Below, one piece after another: positions 1 to 10,334 of a DNA stretch of 64,000 nt. A program made the translations under genes and the position numbers. Position 1 is the stretch's first letter. Each line of letters starts with the position of its first letter. The stretch comes from Oreohelix idahoensis (taxonomy: Eukaryota > Mollusca > Gastropoda > Stylommatophora > Oreohelicidae), in assembly GCA_024509875.1 (NCBI GenBank), contig JAMPIV010006403.1, positions 1 to 64,000 on the forward strand, given 5' to 3'. Under the pieces are notes generated by a model. It searched no databases. It had not been told where the DNA came from and was given only the letters and a program-made list of their open reading frames with translations.

Positions 1-1638
1 CAGTTCCACATTAGTGCTCTTGTCATCAATTCCACATTAGTGATCTTGTCATCAGTTCCATATTAGTGATCTTGTCATCAGTTCCACAATAGTGATCTTG
101 TCATCAGTTCCACATTAGTGATTTTGTTATCAGTTCAACATTAGTGATCTTGTCATCAGCTCCACATTAGTGATCTTGTCATCGGCTCCACATTAATGAT
201 CTTGTCATCGGCTCCACATTAATGATCTTGTCATACGTTCCAGAATAGTGATCTTGTCATCAGTTCCACATTAGTAATCTTGCCATCAGTTCCACATTAG
301 TGATCTTGCCATCAGTTCCACATTAGTGATCTTGTCATCAGCTCCACATTAGTGATCTCGTCATCAGTTCCACATTAGTGATCTTGTCATCAGTTCCACA
401 TTAGTGATCTTGTCATCAGTTCCACATTAGTGATCTTGTCATCAGTTCCACATTAGTGATCTTGTCATCAGTTCCACATTAGTGATCTCGCCATCAGTTC
501 CACATTAGTGATCTTGTCATCAGTTCCACATTAGTGATCTTGTCATCAGTTCCACATTAGTGATTTTGTTATCAGTTCAACATTAGTGATCTTGTCATCA
601 GTTCCACATTAGTGATCTTGTCATCAGTTCCACATTAGTGATCTCGTCAGCAGTTCCACATTAGTGATCTCGTCATCAGTTCCACATTAGTGATCTCGTC
701 ATCAGTTCCACATTAGTGATCTTGTCATCAGTTCCACATTAGTGATCTTGTCATCAGTTCCACATTAGTGATCTTGTCATCAGTTACACATTAGTGATCT
801 TGTCATCAGTTCCACATTAGTGATCTTGTCATCAGTTCTACATTAGTGATCTTGTCATCAGTTCCACATTAGTGATCTTGTCATCAGTTCCACATTAGTG
901 ATCTCGTCATCAGTTCCACATTAGTGATCTCGTCATCAGTTCCACATTAGTGATCTTGTCATCAGTTCCACATTAGTGATCTCGTCATCAGTTCCACATT
1001 AGTGATCTTGTCATCAGTTCCACATTAGTGATCTTGTCATCAGTTTCACATTAGTGATCTCGTCATCAGTTCCACATTAGTGATCTCGTCATCAGTTCCA
1101 CATTAGTGATCTCGTCATCAGTTCCACATTAGTGATCTTATCATCAGTTGCACATTAGTGATCTTGTCATCAGTTCCACATTAGTGATCTTGTCATCAGT
1201 TCCACATTAGTGATCTTGTCATCAGTTCCACATTAGTGATCTCGTCATCAGTTCCACATTAGTGATCTCGTCATTAGTTCCACATTAGTGATCTCGTCAT
1301 CAGTTCCACATTAGTGATCTTGTCATCAGTTCCACATTAGTGATCTTGTCATCAGTTCCACATTAGTGATCTTGTCATCAGCTCCACATTAGTGATCTTG
1401 TTATCAGCTCCACATTAGTGATCTTGTCGTCAGCTCCACATTAGTGATCTTGTCATCAGTTCCACATTAGTGATCTTGTCATCAGCTCCACATTGGTGAT
1501 CCTGTCGTCAGCTCTACATTAGTGATCTTGTCATCAGCTCCACATTAGTGATCTTGTCATCAGCTCCACATTAGTGATCTTGTCATCAGCTCCACATTAG
1601 TGATCTTGTCATCAGCTCCACATTAGTGATCTTGGCAT
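1..1638. repeat. 26-bp satellite array, 63 units (LINE-derived)
   Basis: The unit starts cagttccacattagtgatct and ends tgtcat. The stretch is exactly 63 x 26 bp with no net indel, and units differ by scattered substitutions (tt/ct, ctt/ctc). It begins in phase at base 1, so it probably continues to the left of the window. On the minus strand the unit reads as LINE codons around TNVELMT. The same 26 bp occurs once at 6764-6789 inside an unexpanded LINE copy, so the array grew from a LINE segment. Because 26 is not a multiple of three the frame is not maintained. Confidence 0.97.
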
Positions 1639-1668
1639 ACCACCTTAATCCTTTTATTCTATGCAAGT
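1639..1668 (-). other. Unexpanded LINE spacer between two satellite arrays
   Basis: This 30-bp piece matches 6790-6819 of the unexpanded LINE copy with a few substitutions (ataccaccttaatcc against ataccattttaatcc). It keeps the original order of the two seeds. It shows that arrays 1 and 2 were amplified in place inside one LINE copy rather than being inserted as finished satellites. Confidence 0.85.
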
Positions 1669-3046
1669 ACCCATTTATGAAAGTCTGCAGTAGAATCAAG
1701 CACCCATTTATGAAAGTCTGTAGTAGAGTCAAGTACCCATTTATGAAAGTATGTAGTAGAGTCAAGCACCCATTTATGAAAGTCTGTAGTACAGTCAAGT
1801 ACCCATTTATGAAAATCTGTAGTAGAGTCAAATACCCATTTATGAAAGTCTGTAGTAGAGTCAAGTACCCATTTATGAAATTCTGTAGTAGAGTCAAGTA
1901 CCCATTTATGAAAGTCTGTAGTAAAGTCAAGCACCCATTTATGAAAGTCTGTAGTAGAGTCAAGTACCCATTTATGAAAGTGTGTAGTAGAGTCAAGTAC
2001 CCATTCGTGAAAGTCTGTAGTAGAGTCAACCACACATTTATGAAAGTCTGTAGTAGAGTCATGTACCTATTTATGAAAGTCTGTAGTAGAGTCAAGCACC
2101 CATTTATGAAAGTCTTTAGTAGAGTCAAGTACCCCGTTATGAAAGTATGTGGTAGAGTCAAGCACCCATTTTTGAACGTCTGTAATAGAGTCAAGTACCC
2201 ATTTATAAAAGTCTGTAGTAGAGTCCAGTACCCATTGATTTATAAAAGTCTGTAGTAGAGTCCAGTACCCATTTATGAAAGTCTGTAGTAGAGTCAAGTA
2301 CTCATTTATGAAAGTCTGTAGTAGTGTCAAGTACCCATTTATGAAAGTCTGTAGTAGAGTCAAGCACCCATTTATGAAAGTCTGTAGTAGAGTCAAGCAC
2401 CCATTTATGAAAGTCTGTAGTAGAGTCAAGTACTCATTTATGAAGGTCTGTAGTAAAGTCAAGCACCCATTTTTGAAAGTCTGTAATAGAGTCAAGCACC
2501 CATTTATGAAAGTCTGTAGTAGCGTCAAGCACCCATTTATGAAAGTCTGTAGTAGAGTCAAGTACTCATTTATGAAAGTCTGTAGTAGACTCAAGCACCC
2601 ATTTATGAAAGTCTGTAGTAGAGTCAAGCACCCATTTATGAAAGTATGTAGTAGAGTCAAGCACCATTTATGAAAGTCTGTAGTAGAGTCAACTACCCAT
2701 TTATGAAAGTCTGTAGTAGAGTCCAGTACCCATTTATGAAAATCTGTAGTAGAGTCAAGTACCCATTTATGAAAGTCTGTAGTAGAGTCAAGTACCCATT
2801 CATGAAAGTCTGTAGTAAAGTCAAGTACCCATTTATGAAAGTCTGTAGTAGAGTCAAGTACCCATTTATGAAAGTCTGTAGTAGAGTCAAGTACTCATTT
2901 ATGAAAGTCTGTAGTAGAGTCAAGTACCCATTTATGAAAGTCTGTAGTAGAGTCAAGTACCCATTTATGAAAGTCTGTAGTAGAGTCAAGTACCCATTTA
3001 TGAAAGTCTGTAGTAGAGTCAAGCACCCATTTATGAAAGTCTGTAG
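1669..3046. repeat. 33-bp satellite array, about 41 units (LINE-derived)
   Basis: The unit begins acccatttatgaaagtctgt. It is 33 bp and lacks stops in several frames, so long artificial open frames run on both strands (11-residue repeats such as KVCSRVKYPFM, and LQTFINGYLTL on the minus strand). There are two indels: four extra bases near 2235 and one missing base near 2664. The minus-strand repeat is an expansion of the LINE segment LQTFINGCLRRI seen once at 6704-6904. The array is not a gene. Confidence 0.96.
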
Positions 3047-3295
3047 TCTGTAAATGGGTACTGACTTTTAGTTAGGGAAGAAAAGGTCAACGAGGAAGAG
3101 ATCTGGTCACCTCCCCTCTCGATGCTAGACCTAGTATGGTGAAGTCTCTAACACTTCACTCCCCTACGGCAGTATCTGCTATAGGACTACCTTTACCTAG
3201 ACTACAGCGTGATGCCACCGTGTTTCGAATCCGTTACGTTCACCGTGAGAGGCCAGCGATCTAACCACTCGGCCAGTGGGGCGCTCTAACCTTTT
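3047..3295. repeat. SINE body (+) abutting a tRNA-like SINE head (-)
   Basis: 3049-3210 carries the SINE body also seen at 10130-10325: ctgtaaatgggtac, then gttagggaag, then gacctagtatggtgaagtct, ending in ctacctttacct. 3225-3290 reads on the minus strand as a tRNA-like head, with an A-box-like tggccgagtggttag and a B-box-like ggattcgaaa. The two halves have opposite orientation, so this is probably two SINE pieces side by side. Confidence 0.7.
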
Positions 3296-4474
3296 CGAGT
3301 GACATAACGTGTTCTAAAATTATTCAAGATAATATGATTATGGCGATCCCCTGGTGGTGAGCCAAAAGATTCTCAGTGGAACACAAAGAATTGTCTTATC
3401 TGTTCTTCGAATTACGTTTAGAATGTTTTATTAAGTCATGGCTCCCTGTGGCTCAAGGAAATGTTTGGTTTAGAATTTTGCATGCAAATGTCTGGCTGGA
3501 CTGTTCTAAATTATTTTCCCCAGCACCGACGAGAAACTCCTCGCCTGGGGGATCGCCAGCAGCACACTGTAAGTGCCAAGATTTTGACAGTTTCGGCGTA
3601 AGATTCTTATCTCTGCGCACAACTTTTTCTATACCTGCAGACTCATCACTCTCCAGTTATCAGACATATAATCTTCACACCTGTCTATCGTCGTCTTTGT
3701 GACCCATGAGGTAAAGAATGTTCTTCGTATGTTTTCTTCGTATTCGTTTCCCTTTTAATTCATTATGGAGCAAGGAGCCACACTGGCCCTCTTACAAGAG
3801 GCCTGCACCAAACATCCATGTGTTCTTGCGGCAATGGTTTATGTAATAATTGGTTTTACACGATGAGGTTGTCAGCCCTACTTATGTGTATCCTGCATAC
3901 CTTGTATAAATCTTTGGTTCAAAACCTTTTTTTACATGCTTTTATTTAACTTCACTTGTATGTTACTTTCAAGTCACTTTCAAATCTTGAAATCGATTTT
4001 TCAATCACTTCCAGATGACTAATAGCTCTGAAACTTGGCATAGTTGAATTATTACCGATGATAATACAATAATCAGTCAATTATTTTAATATTGTAATTA
4101 TGACAATATGAGTAATTAAAGTTTTTCGTAAAGAAATATAAACAAATCAGGGGCCATAATCAAGTAAATTAAAAATTTAAGAGTACGTGGTGTGCTTTAT
4201 TAAAACAGGGCAGTACTCAAACAAGGGTCTAGCTAAATCAAGGGAAACAATCCAAATTATAAAATTATGAATCAAGGGAAAGTCGAGTTCGATCTCTAGA
4301 TGGCCTTCAAATTGAAGAAATTGGTTGCACCAAATTAACAGGCACAACGCCATGTAATATTGACGCTTTAAAAGAAATGGATCGCTTAAGAAATTTTAGA
4401 CCACATTTTCAATAAGTAAAAATATTGTTTATGTTTTAGTATGTCATAATTTTTCTAGCAATAAAAAGAAGAAA
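3296..4474. other. No gene recognised
   Basis: AT-rich sequence without a supportable open frame. A short copy of the dispersed repeat described at 5521-5715 is visible near 3795-3870 (catgtgttcttgcggcaatg). I see nothing else here. Confidence 0.6.
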
Positions 4475-4682
4475 ATAAAAAATATATTAAAAATATTTTA
4501 AAAACGCTTTTAATGCACTAAAAACTCAAAAATAACTTTTCAAGGAGTTTATAGCTTGCAGTAAAAAAACGTAACATCAAATTGACAAAAAGCGTGGGGA
4601 GCTGATTCTGCATGAAATTAACTTCAGCTTTATACTTCATAAAACATGGATAATATATATGATACGCGCTTAAGCGCTTCAC
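4475..4682 (-). repeat. Dispersed ~210-bp repeat, inverted partner of 10335-10548
   Basis: The reverse complement of this stretch matches 10335-10548 along its length, for example ccacgctttttgtcaatttg, agctataaactccttgaaaa and agtgcattaaaag. One end carries the near-palindrome gcgcttaagcgc and the other an AT-rich run before tcttctt. No terminal inverted repeat or duplication is clear, so the class is open (MITE or LINE 3' end). Confidence 0.8.
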
Positions 4683-5444
4683 TTTTCTTTGGACTTACTT
4701 GTCATTTGAGTTGAAGATCCTGGTTTTTTGTGTTGGACTTAATTTCTCTTTATCTCTATATTTTCTAATGCAATGAAAGCCCTTCTAGCTCTTCTCTGGG
4801 ATGTTGGTACATTTAAATGAACAACGGAAAACTGCACAAGTGGCAGCATAAATATAGTATTGCCATACTGATATCCTAGAAGAAACTGAACAGAGGACAA
4901 ATTGAAAGTTCCCACCACCACCTTTTTTCAGTCCAATGAAAAATAAAGTTATTGATTAACTCCTCCGAGAGTCTTGTTTTGTATGAGATTTTTAAAAACT
5001 ACACTAAATTTTTCTAGTTTGAATATTATTTGTGTGATTAATGACTTCATCTTTATATTATTAAACTGTTACACCACCATAACCATAAATATTGTTATAT
5101 TAATTTCCCGTATTTTAATTTTGAATAGAATTCACATTAAAGAGGCCGTCAAAACCCCCGTACTTATACAGTACGCGTTGGAAACGAGAAATTTTCACCA
5201 ACAGATAATTACATATGTAAAGTATTTGCTGTGCATATTTGGTGACTTCATGATAAACTTGTTTTTGAAAAAAAAAAAACCAAAAAAAAAACCTACAAAA
5301 TGCAGGAGAATCACAATGGATACGGAAATAATAAGACTCGAATCCGGTATCACGCATTTTAAACTTTAATCGATGAAAACAAGAAACGTCATAACAATAT
5401 GCATTCATTTAATCACTCCAATGTTTGTTTCTTATGAAGCATGC
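4683..5444. other. No gene recognised
   Basis: AT-rich DNA with an A-rich run near 5270-5290. The short open frames on both strands have no recognisable domain. Confidence 0.5.
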
Positions 5445-5516
5445 ACTACAGCTGTACCCCTCACCACAGCTGTACGCCTCACCACAGCTGTACCCCTCAC
5501 CACAGCTGTACCCCTC
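5445..5516 (+). repeat. 18-bp tandem repeat, 4 units
   Basis: Unit accacagctgtacccctc is repeated four times with two substitutions. It lies directly next to a dispersed repeat that starts near 5521. Confidence 0.9.
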
Positions 5517-5520
5517 ACAG

Positions 5521-5715
5521 AAGTCTACACCAAATCATACATGCGTTCTTGTAACCGTGGTTTCTGTAGGGATCCCGTTACACGCACATTGAGGAATAAT
5601 GGGAATATGGTGTTAGGCCCATATTTTCTTGACTATCGGCACACTAGGGGTGATATGGTCAACATCACGCCAGGGTGGTTTCTGTAGCAATCTGTTTTAT
5701 ATGAAGACGTTGCTA
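5521..5715 (+). repeat. Dispersed repeat copy (related to 26086-26190)
   Basis: gatcccgttacacgc, then gggaatatggtg, aggcccatattttcttga and aggggtgat recur in the same order at 26086-26190. The flanking part (aagtctacaccaaa, then cttgtaaccgtggtttctgt) recurs in looser form at about 3795-3870, 14075-14140 and 33565-33650. This is a SINE or MITE-like family. No ends with a duplication were found. Confidence 0.7.
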
Positions 5716-6329
5716 GCCAGACACACAGTCTCATATTAATCGGCCCTTACAAACTGCTTGATGGAAGAGTAGTTATATTCGTTCTATGTCTTCACAAGAT
5801 CCCGGGACTATACGGGACTAATAAAAACTTTACATTGTACATAGTCTGACGATGATGTGTGTGTGAAAAAAAACATGAATATAGTCAATTAATGATTGCC
5901 TTTAGTTTGCTGGATCTTATCCAAGGCATTGATACATGGGCTCAACGTTTGAAATTTTCAGTCTCAGGTTACTACTCTCACACAGGAATAAGTTTACCTC
6001 CAATAGTGTGCGATTCCAGAGCTTAAATATCAAAGAAGCATTGTTACAGAAAATTAAAAATTTGACTGAGAGATTGATATATGATGCCAAAAAGCCAGTG
6101 CATTGACTAACCAACTGTCACCACTACTCAAATATCAGAATCTCAGTACGGAAACTAAATGACAGATGATAAATAATATATTCTTACCAACTGATTGCTT
6201 TCAGTGTCAAACATGGTATGTGACCAAAGCATAGGAGAGGAAAATTACATCATGGTAGATGAAATGTTTGAGTAGAGCTATTAATGTTACCAGCCGAGAC
6301 ACATTGACTACATTAGAAAAATTTTGCGA
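5716..6329. other. No gene recognised
   Basis: No recognisable protein, RNA or repeat boundary. Short open frames on both strands look like chance. Confidence 0.5.
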
Positions 6330-7050
6330 ACTAAATCCTTCATCAAATACCGAGAGAGACAGAAAATAAACTGGTGTGGCTTTCTTATGAGAATGAAGCC
6401 TGATCAATTACCACTACAACAGCAGATGGTTTTTAAGCACGAGGAAGACAAAGAGGTAGATTCATTCATTCATAACCCTCAACTCCCAAAGGAGCATAGG
6501 CCTTCAACAAACACATGCCAAGTCCTCCTGTCTCGTGCCATCATCACAAGTTCTTTCCACGTTCTCCTCATCATTTTCACCTCTGTTTCCAGCTCTCTTC
6601 TCCATGTGCTTCTTGGTCTATCTCTGCCTCTCTTTCCCTGGGGGTTCCAGAACAAGGAATGCCTTGTAATGCTATCAACAGGTTTCCTCAGTGTGTGTTC
6701 TATCTATCGCCATCGTCGTCTTCTCATCTCTTGTTCCACTGGCACTTGTCTGGTTCTTGTCATCAGTTCCACGTTGGTAACCTTGTCATACCATTTTAAT
6801 CCCTCTATTCTACGCAAGCACCCATTTATGAAAGTCTGTAGCTTTTTAGTTGTTGTCTTTGTCGTTCTCCATGTCTCAGAGCCATACAATAGGATTGACT
6901 TCACAAAGAGGTAGATGGAAAGATAATATTACAGAAGTCCTACATCAATGCGTGCTCACATCAGCCAATACGACACACCTGTCTCATGAACGAAAACTTC
7001 AGCTTCCCACGACGCTTCACGGCCAACGTGGACACAAACAGTAAAAGTAA
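6330..7050 (+). pseudogene. LINE ORF2 C-terminal relic, interrupted by a second LINE
   Basis: The plus strand reads KINWCGFLMRMKPDQLP before 6448 and GRWKDNITEVLHQ after 6903. This is the familiar end of non-LTR retrotransposon ORF2 proteins, where a WxGHLMRM-like motif is followed by a GRPxxRWxDNI-like motif. The minus-strand LINE at 6461-6902 was inserted between the two halves and duplicated 13 bp. A related tail lies at 34210-34505. No reverse transcriptase core remains here. The family assignment rests only on these motifs. Confidence 0.75.
6461..6902 (-). mobile_element. 5'-truncated RTE-like LINE, unexpanded seed copy
   Basis: Reading the minus strand from 6902 gives the C-terminal part of an endonuclease/reverse transcriptase ORF2: LLYGSETWRTTKTT, LQTFINGCLRRI, PVEQEMRRRRW, then HTLRKP, GKRGRDRPRSTWRRELE and a stop TGA at 6481-6479. 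One internal stop (TAG after RRRRWR) breaks the frame. The 3' end has a short (ATGA)n tail at 6461-6475. The 442-bp insert is flanked by acaaagaggtaga at 6448-6460 and 6903-6915, a 13-bp target-site duplication typical of target-primed reverse transcription. It holds the seeds of all three satellite arrays: near 6819-6840 (array 2), 6764-6789 (array 1) and about 6492-6525 (array 3). The exact clade (RTE-like) is inferred from motifs. Confidence 0.9.
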
Positions 7051-7059
7051 ATAAAGTTT

Positions 7060-7316
7060 GTGTATGATTTTTTATATATTTAGTACTTAAAAAAACCTTG
7101 TAGCTGTCACAGACTGGAAGGGAAGCAGCAGAGAAGAGTTTGCTACCCGAAGAGCAGCAGCTGGGAGACTTTTTCTGGCCATAAATCGAGGATTCCACAG
7201 CAAAAGGGATATTGGCAAGAAGACGAAGATGGGTGCACACCGCTCCACCTATGTTCCAGTCTTGACCAATGAATGCAAGTCATGGGCAATGACTATAACC
7301 CACTAAAGCCAGCTCC
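7060..7316. other. Unassigned sequence
   Basis: The open reading is too short to assign. Its position between two LINE tails suggests more retroelement debris, but I cannot name it. Confidence 0.4.
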
Positions 7317-7680
7317 AAACCCCAGAAATAAGGGATCTGAGGACGGTAGTTGAAGTAATAAGAAGAGGCATAGTCGGCAACCAGACGATACGTCAAGGCC
7401 TCAACACCCCAGACCCTGCAGACCCAAGTGGAACAGACCCAGTTACGATGGTTTGGCCATGTCTGCAGAATGGAAGAAGATCGGTTACCATGACAAATAT
7501 AGGAAAATAAGAGCCAGGGATCCAGACCTCCAGGACGACCCAGAGTTTGCTGGGAGGACAACATTAGACAATCTCTGAAGGACCGAGCACTAGATTGGAG
7601 CTAGGCCAGGAGGAAGACAGCCGATAGGATAGTATGGCGCTCTCTCTCTCTGGAAATCCTCCACATCCCAGGGTAGAAAC
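7317..7680 (+). pseudogene. LINE ORF2 C-terminal relic
   Basis: With frame changes the plus strand reads QTQLRWFGHVCRMEEDRLP, then RPPGRPRVCWEDNIRQSL, KDRALDWS and DRIVWRSL. This is the standard tail of LINE reverse transcriptase proteins (LRWFGHVxRM, GRPxxxWEDN, DRxxWR). Several stops and at least one frameshift are present, so it is a decayed fragment. It is a different LINE lineage from the 6461-6902 copy, judging from the motif wording. Confidence 0.75.
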
Positions 7681-7789
7681 GAAACTACTAAATAATTAAG
7701 TACTTAATAGGAAATCACCGTAAAACAAACTATAGGTCTTTTTAGCAACATGAAATCACCATGACATTTCAGCTCCCCAAACAGCATAG

Positions 7790-9470
7790 TTCTTCAACAA
7801 ACGTACATCAAGTCTGCATGTGTTCTTCAACAAACGTACATCAAGTCTGCATGTGTTCTTCAACAAGCGTGCATCAAGTCTGCATGTGTTCTTCAACAAA
7901 CGTACATCAAGTCTGCATGTGCTCTTCAACAAACGTACATCAAGTCTGCATGTGTTCTTCAACAAACGTACATCAAGTCTGCATGTGTTCTTCAACAAAA
8001 GTTCATCAAGTCTGCATGTGTTCTTCAACAAACGTACATCAAGTCTGCATGTGTTCTTCAACAAACGTACATCAAGTCTGCATGTGTTCTTCAACAAGCG
8101 TGCATCAAGTCTGCATGTGTTCTACAACAAACATACATCAAGTCTGCATGTGTTCTTCAACAAACGTACATCAAGTCTGCATGTGTTCTTCAACAAACGT
8201 ACATCAAGTCTGCATGTGTTCTTCAACAAACGTACATCATGTCTGCATGTGTTCTTCAACATACGTACATCAAGTCTGCATGTGTTCTTCAACAAACGTA
8301 CATCAAGTCTGCATGTGTTCTTCAACAAACGTACATCAAGTCCGCATGTGTTCTTCAACAAACGTACATCAAGTCTGCATGTGTTCTTCAACAAACGTAC
8401 ATCAAGTCTGCATGTGTTCTTCAACAAACGTACATCAAGTCTGCATGTGTTCCTCAACAAACGTACATCAAGTCTGCATGTGTTCTTCAACAAACGTACA
8501 TCATGTCTGCATGTGTTCTTCAACATACGTACATCAAGTCTGCATGTGTTCTTCAACAAACGTACATCAAGTCTGCATGTGTTCTTCAACAAACGTACAT
8601 CAAGTCTGCATGTGTTCTTCAACAAACGTACATCAAGTCTGCATGTGTTCTTCAACAAACGTACATCAAGTCTGCATGTGTTCTTCAACAAACGTACATC
8701 AAGTCTGCGTAGGTTCATCAACAAACGTACATCAAGTCTGCATGTGTTCTTCAACAAACGTACATCAAGTCTGCATGTGTTCTTCAACAAACGTACATCA
8801 AGTCTGCATGTGTTCTTCAACAAACGTACATCAAGTCTGCATGTGTTCTTCAACAAACGTACATCAAGTCTGCATGTGTTCTTCAACAAACGTACATCAA
8901 GTCTGCATGTGTTCTTCAACAAACGTACATCAAGTCTGCATGTGTTCTTCAACAAACGTACATCAAGTCTGCATGTGTTCTTCAACAAACGTACATCAAG
9001 TCTGCATGTGTTCTTCAACAAACGTACATCAAGTCTGCATGTGTTCTTCAACAAACGTACATCAAGTCTGCATGTGTTCTTCAACAAACGTACCTCAAGT
9101 CTGCATGTGTTCTTCAACAAACGTACATCAAGTCTGCATGTGTTCTTCAACAAACGTACCTCAAGTCTGCATGTGTTCTTCAACAAACGTACATCAAGTC
9201 TGCATGTGTTCTTCAACAAACGTACATCAAGTCTGCATGTGTTCTTCAACAAACGTACATCAAGTCTGCATGTGTTCTTCAACAAACGTACCTCAAGTCT
9301 GCATGTGTTCTTCAACAAACGTACATCAAGTCTGCATGTGTTCTTCAACAAACGTACATCAAGTCTGCATGTGTTCTTCAACAAACGTACATCAAGTCTG
9401 CATGTGTTCTTCAACAAACGTACATCAAGTCTGCATGTGTTCTTCAACAAACGAACATCAAGTCTGCATG
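7790..9470. repeat. 33-bp satellite array, 51 units (LINE-derived)
   Basis: The unit begins ttcttcaacaaacgtacatc and ends tctgcatgtg. There are 50 full units plus 31 bases with no net indel. On the minus strand the unit reads TCRLDVRLLKN, an expansion of the LINE C-terminus RDRRTWHVFVEGL. Long open frames on both strands, one of 628 codons, result from the 3n unit and are not genes. Variant units (catcatg, acctcaag, ctgcgtagg) mark internal duplications; see the 264-bp spacing finding. Confidence 0.97.
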
Positions 9471-9599
9471 TCCAGTGCCATCTGCTCAAAGTTTTTCCTC
9501 GTCTTCTTCATCCTCTTCATGTCCGTCTTCAATTCTCTTCTTCGTGTGTTCTTTTGTCTGCCTCTACTTCTTGATTCTCGTAGGAAGTCAGTAAAAGAA

Positions 9600-9705
9600 C
9601 TGAGGGGTCTTTTGTGTTTGGATATGCGCCCTAATATAACCGACTAGATTAAACGTGACGCGCCTCGCCAAAACGAGGCAAAACTTTATTTTAAAAAATA
9701 AAAAG
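9600..9705 (+). repeat. Dispersed repeat with terminal hairpin
   Basis: ggatatgcgccctaatataa and the hairpin gcctcgccaaaacgaggc also occur at about 33100-33205, and a weaker relative lies at about 22880-23000. Each copy ends in a T/A-rich run. Here it interrupts the LINE copy at 7761-9805. The class is unknown. Confidence 0.75.
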
Positions 9706-10039
9706 ACTGCCAGGTAATACTATCAACAGGTGTTCTTAATATGTATCCTATCCTACTCCGGCGTCTTCATCTCATCTCTTATTCCACTGGCACTTGTCCG
9801 GTTCGTTAAATTAATATTTAAAAAAAAAAAAATAGTGTCGTCTGCTGACAGTACTCATTTTTCCTACTTGTAATTTCACGTCACACAAGAATGAGGTATC
9901 TTTCATTTTCGCACGTCTTACTCAAAGGTCTCAGTCAATCTTTGGTGCCTCATAGTCTCACTGAAGAACGTCTTCTCATAATTGAGATACAGTCGGCGCG
10001 GAAACAATTTAAAGTTTTAAATAAATCTGGCATATATAT

Positions 10040-10325
10040 GAGCGTCCGATTGACAGAGTAGTTAGAGCGCTGGTCCGTCGCAGCAAAAGTCCGGGTTCGA
10101 ATCACGGGAACCGGATACGCTCCCGTCTACCCAGCTGTAAATAGGTACCAGACTCTGCACTTTGAGTTAAGGAAGGAAAATGCAATGAGGAAGGGAACTG
10201 GTCTCCCCCCCTCCCCACGCCTCGATGCTGGACCTAGTATGGTGAAGTCTCTAACACTTTACTTCCCTGTGGCAGTATCTACTATGGGACTACCTTTACG
10301 TTTACCTGTCCTACAGTGTAATTAA
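10040..10325 (+). repeat. tRNA-derived SINE, nearly full length
   Basis: An A-box-like tgacagagtagttagagcgc and a B-box-like gggttcgaatc mark the RNA polymerase III head. The conserved body follows: cccagctgtaaataggtacc, gaggaagggaactggt, gacctagtatggtgaagtct and ggcagtatctactatgggac, ending in a ctacctttac tail. Related pieces lie at 3047-3210, 13430-13625, 24255-24430 and 46245-46365. Related SINEs with a conserved central block are known in molluscs. The link to a named family is not made. Confidence 0.85.
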
Positions 10326-10334
10326 AAAGTAACC

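Larger units (their letters stand above)
7761..9805 (-). mobile_element. Second copy of the RTE-like LINE tail, swollen by satellite array 3
   Basis: Flanks on both sides of the 33-bp array align with the unexpanded copy. 9470-9600 matches about 6530-6640 (ttcaattctcttcttcgtgt against the tctcttctccatgtg region). 9710-9805 matches 6662-6756 (actatcaacaggtgttctta, ttccactggcacttgtc). 7766-7790 matches the C-terminal codons. The array therefore replaced a single 33-bp stretch near the end of ORF2. A dispersed repeat (about 9600-9705) is inserted as well. The copy is 5'-truncated near 9805. No duplication was identified. Confidence 0.85.

Noticed and set aside
1..3046. CRISPR array
   Set aside because: Repeats are directly adjacent with no unique spacers, the sequence is eukaryotic transposon DNA, and the units derive from LINE codons.
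5115..5408. Host gene exons in the 3.3-6.3 kb stretch
   Set aside because: Open frames are short, overlap on both strands in AT-rich DNA and have no domain.
6324..6914. 196-codon plus-strand protein
   Set aside because: It runs through the antisense of the minus-strand LINE. Only the first ~40 codons are meaningful (another LINE tail).
7761..9647. 628-codon repetitive protein (SSTNVHQVCMC repeats)
   Set aside because: The frame exists only because the unit is 33 bp. Other frames and the opposite strand are equally open, and the sequence is an expanded LINE tail.
10040..10130. tRNA gene
   Set aside because: Box A and B are present but a proper cloverleaf with acceptor pairing is not evident and the SINE body follows directly. 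The same holds for 3225-3290, 13160-13240 and 24255-24330.
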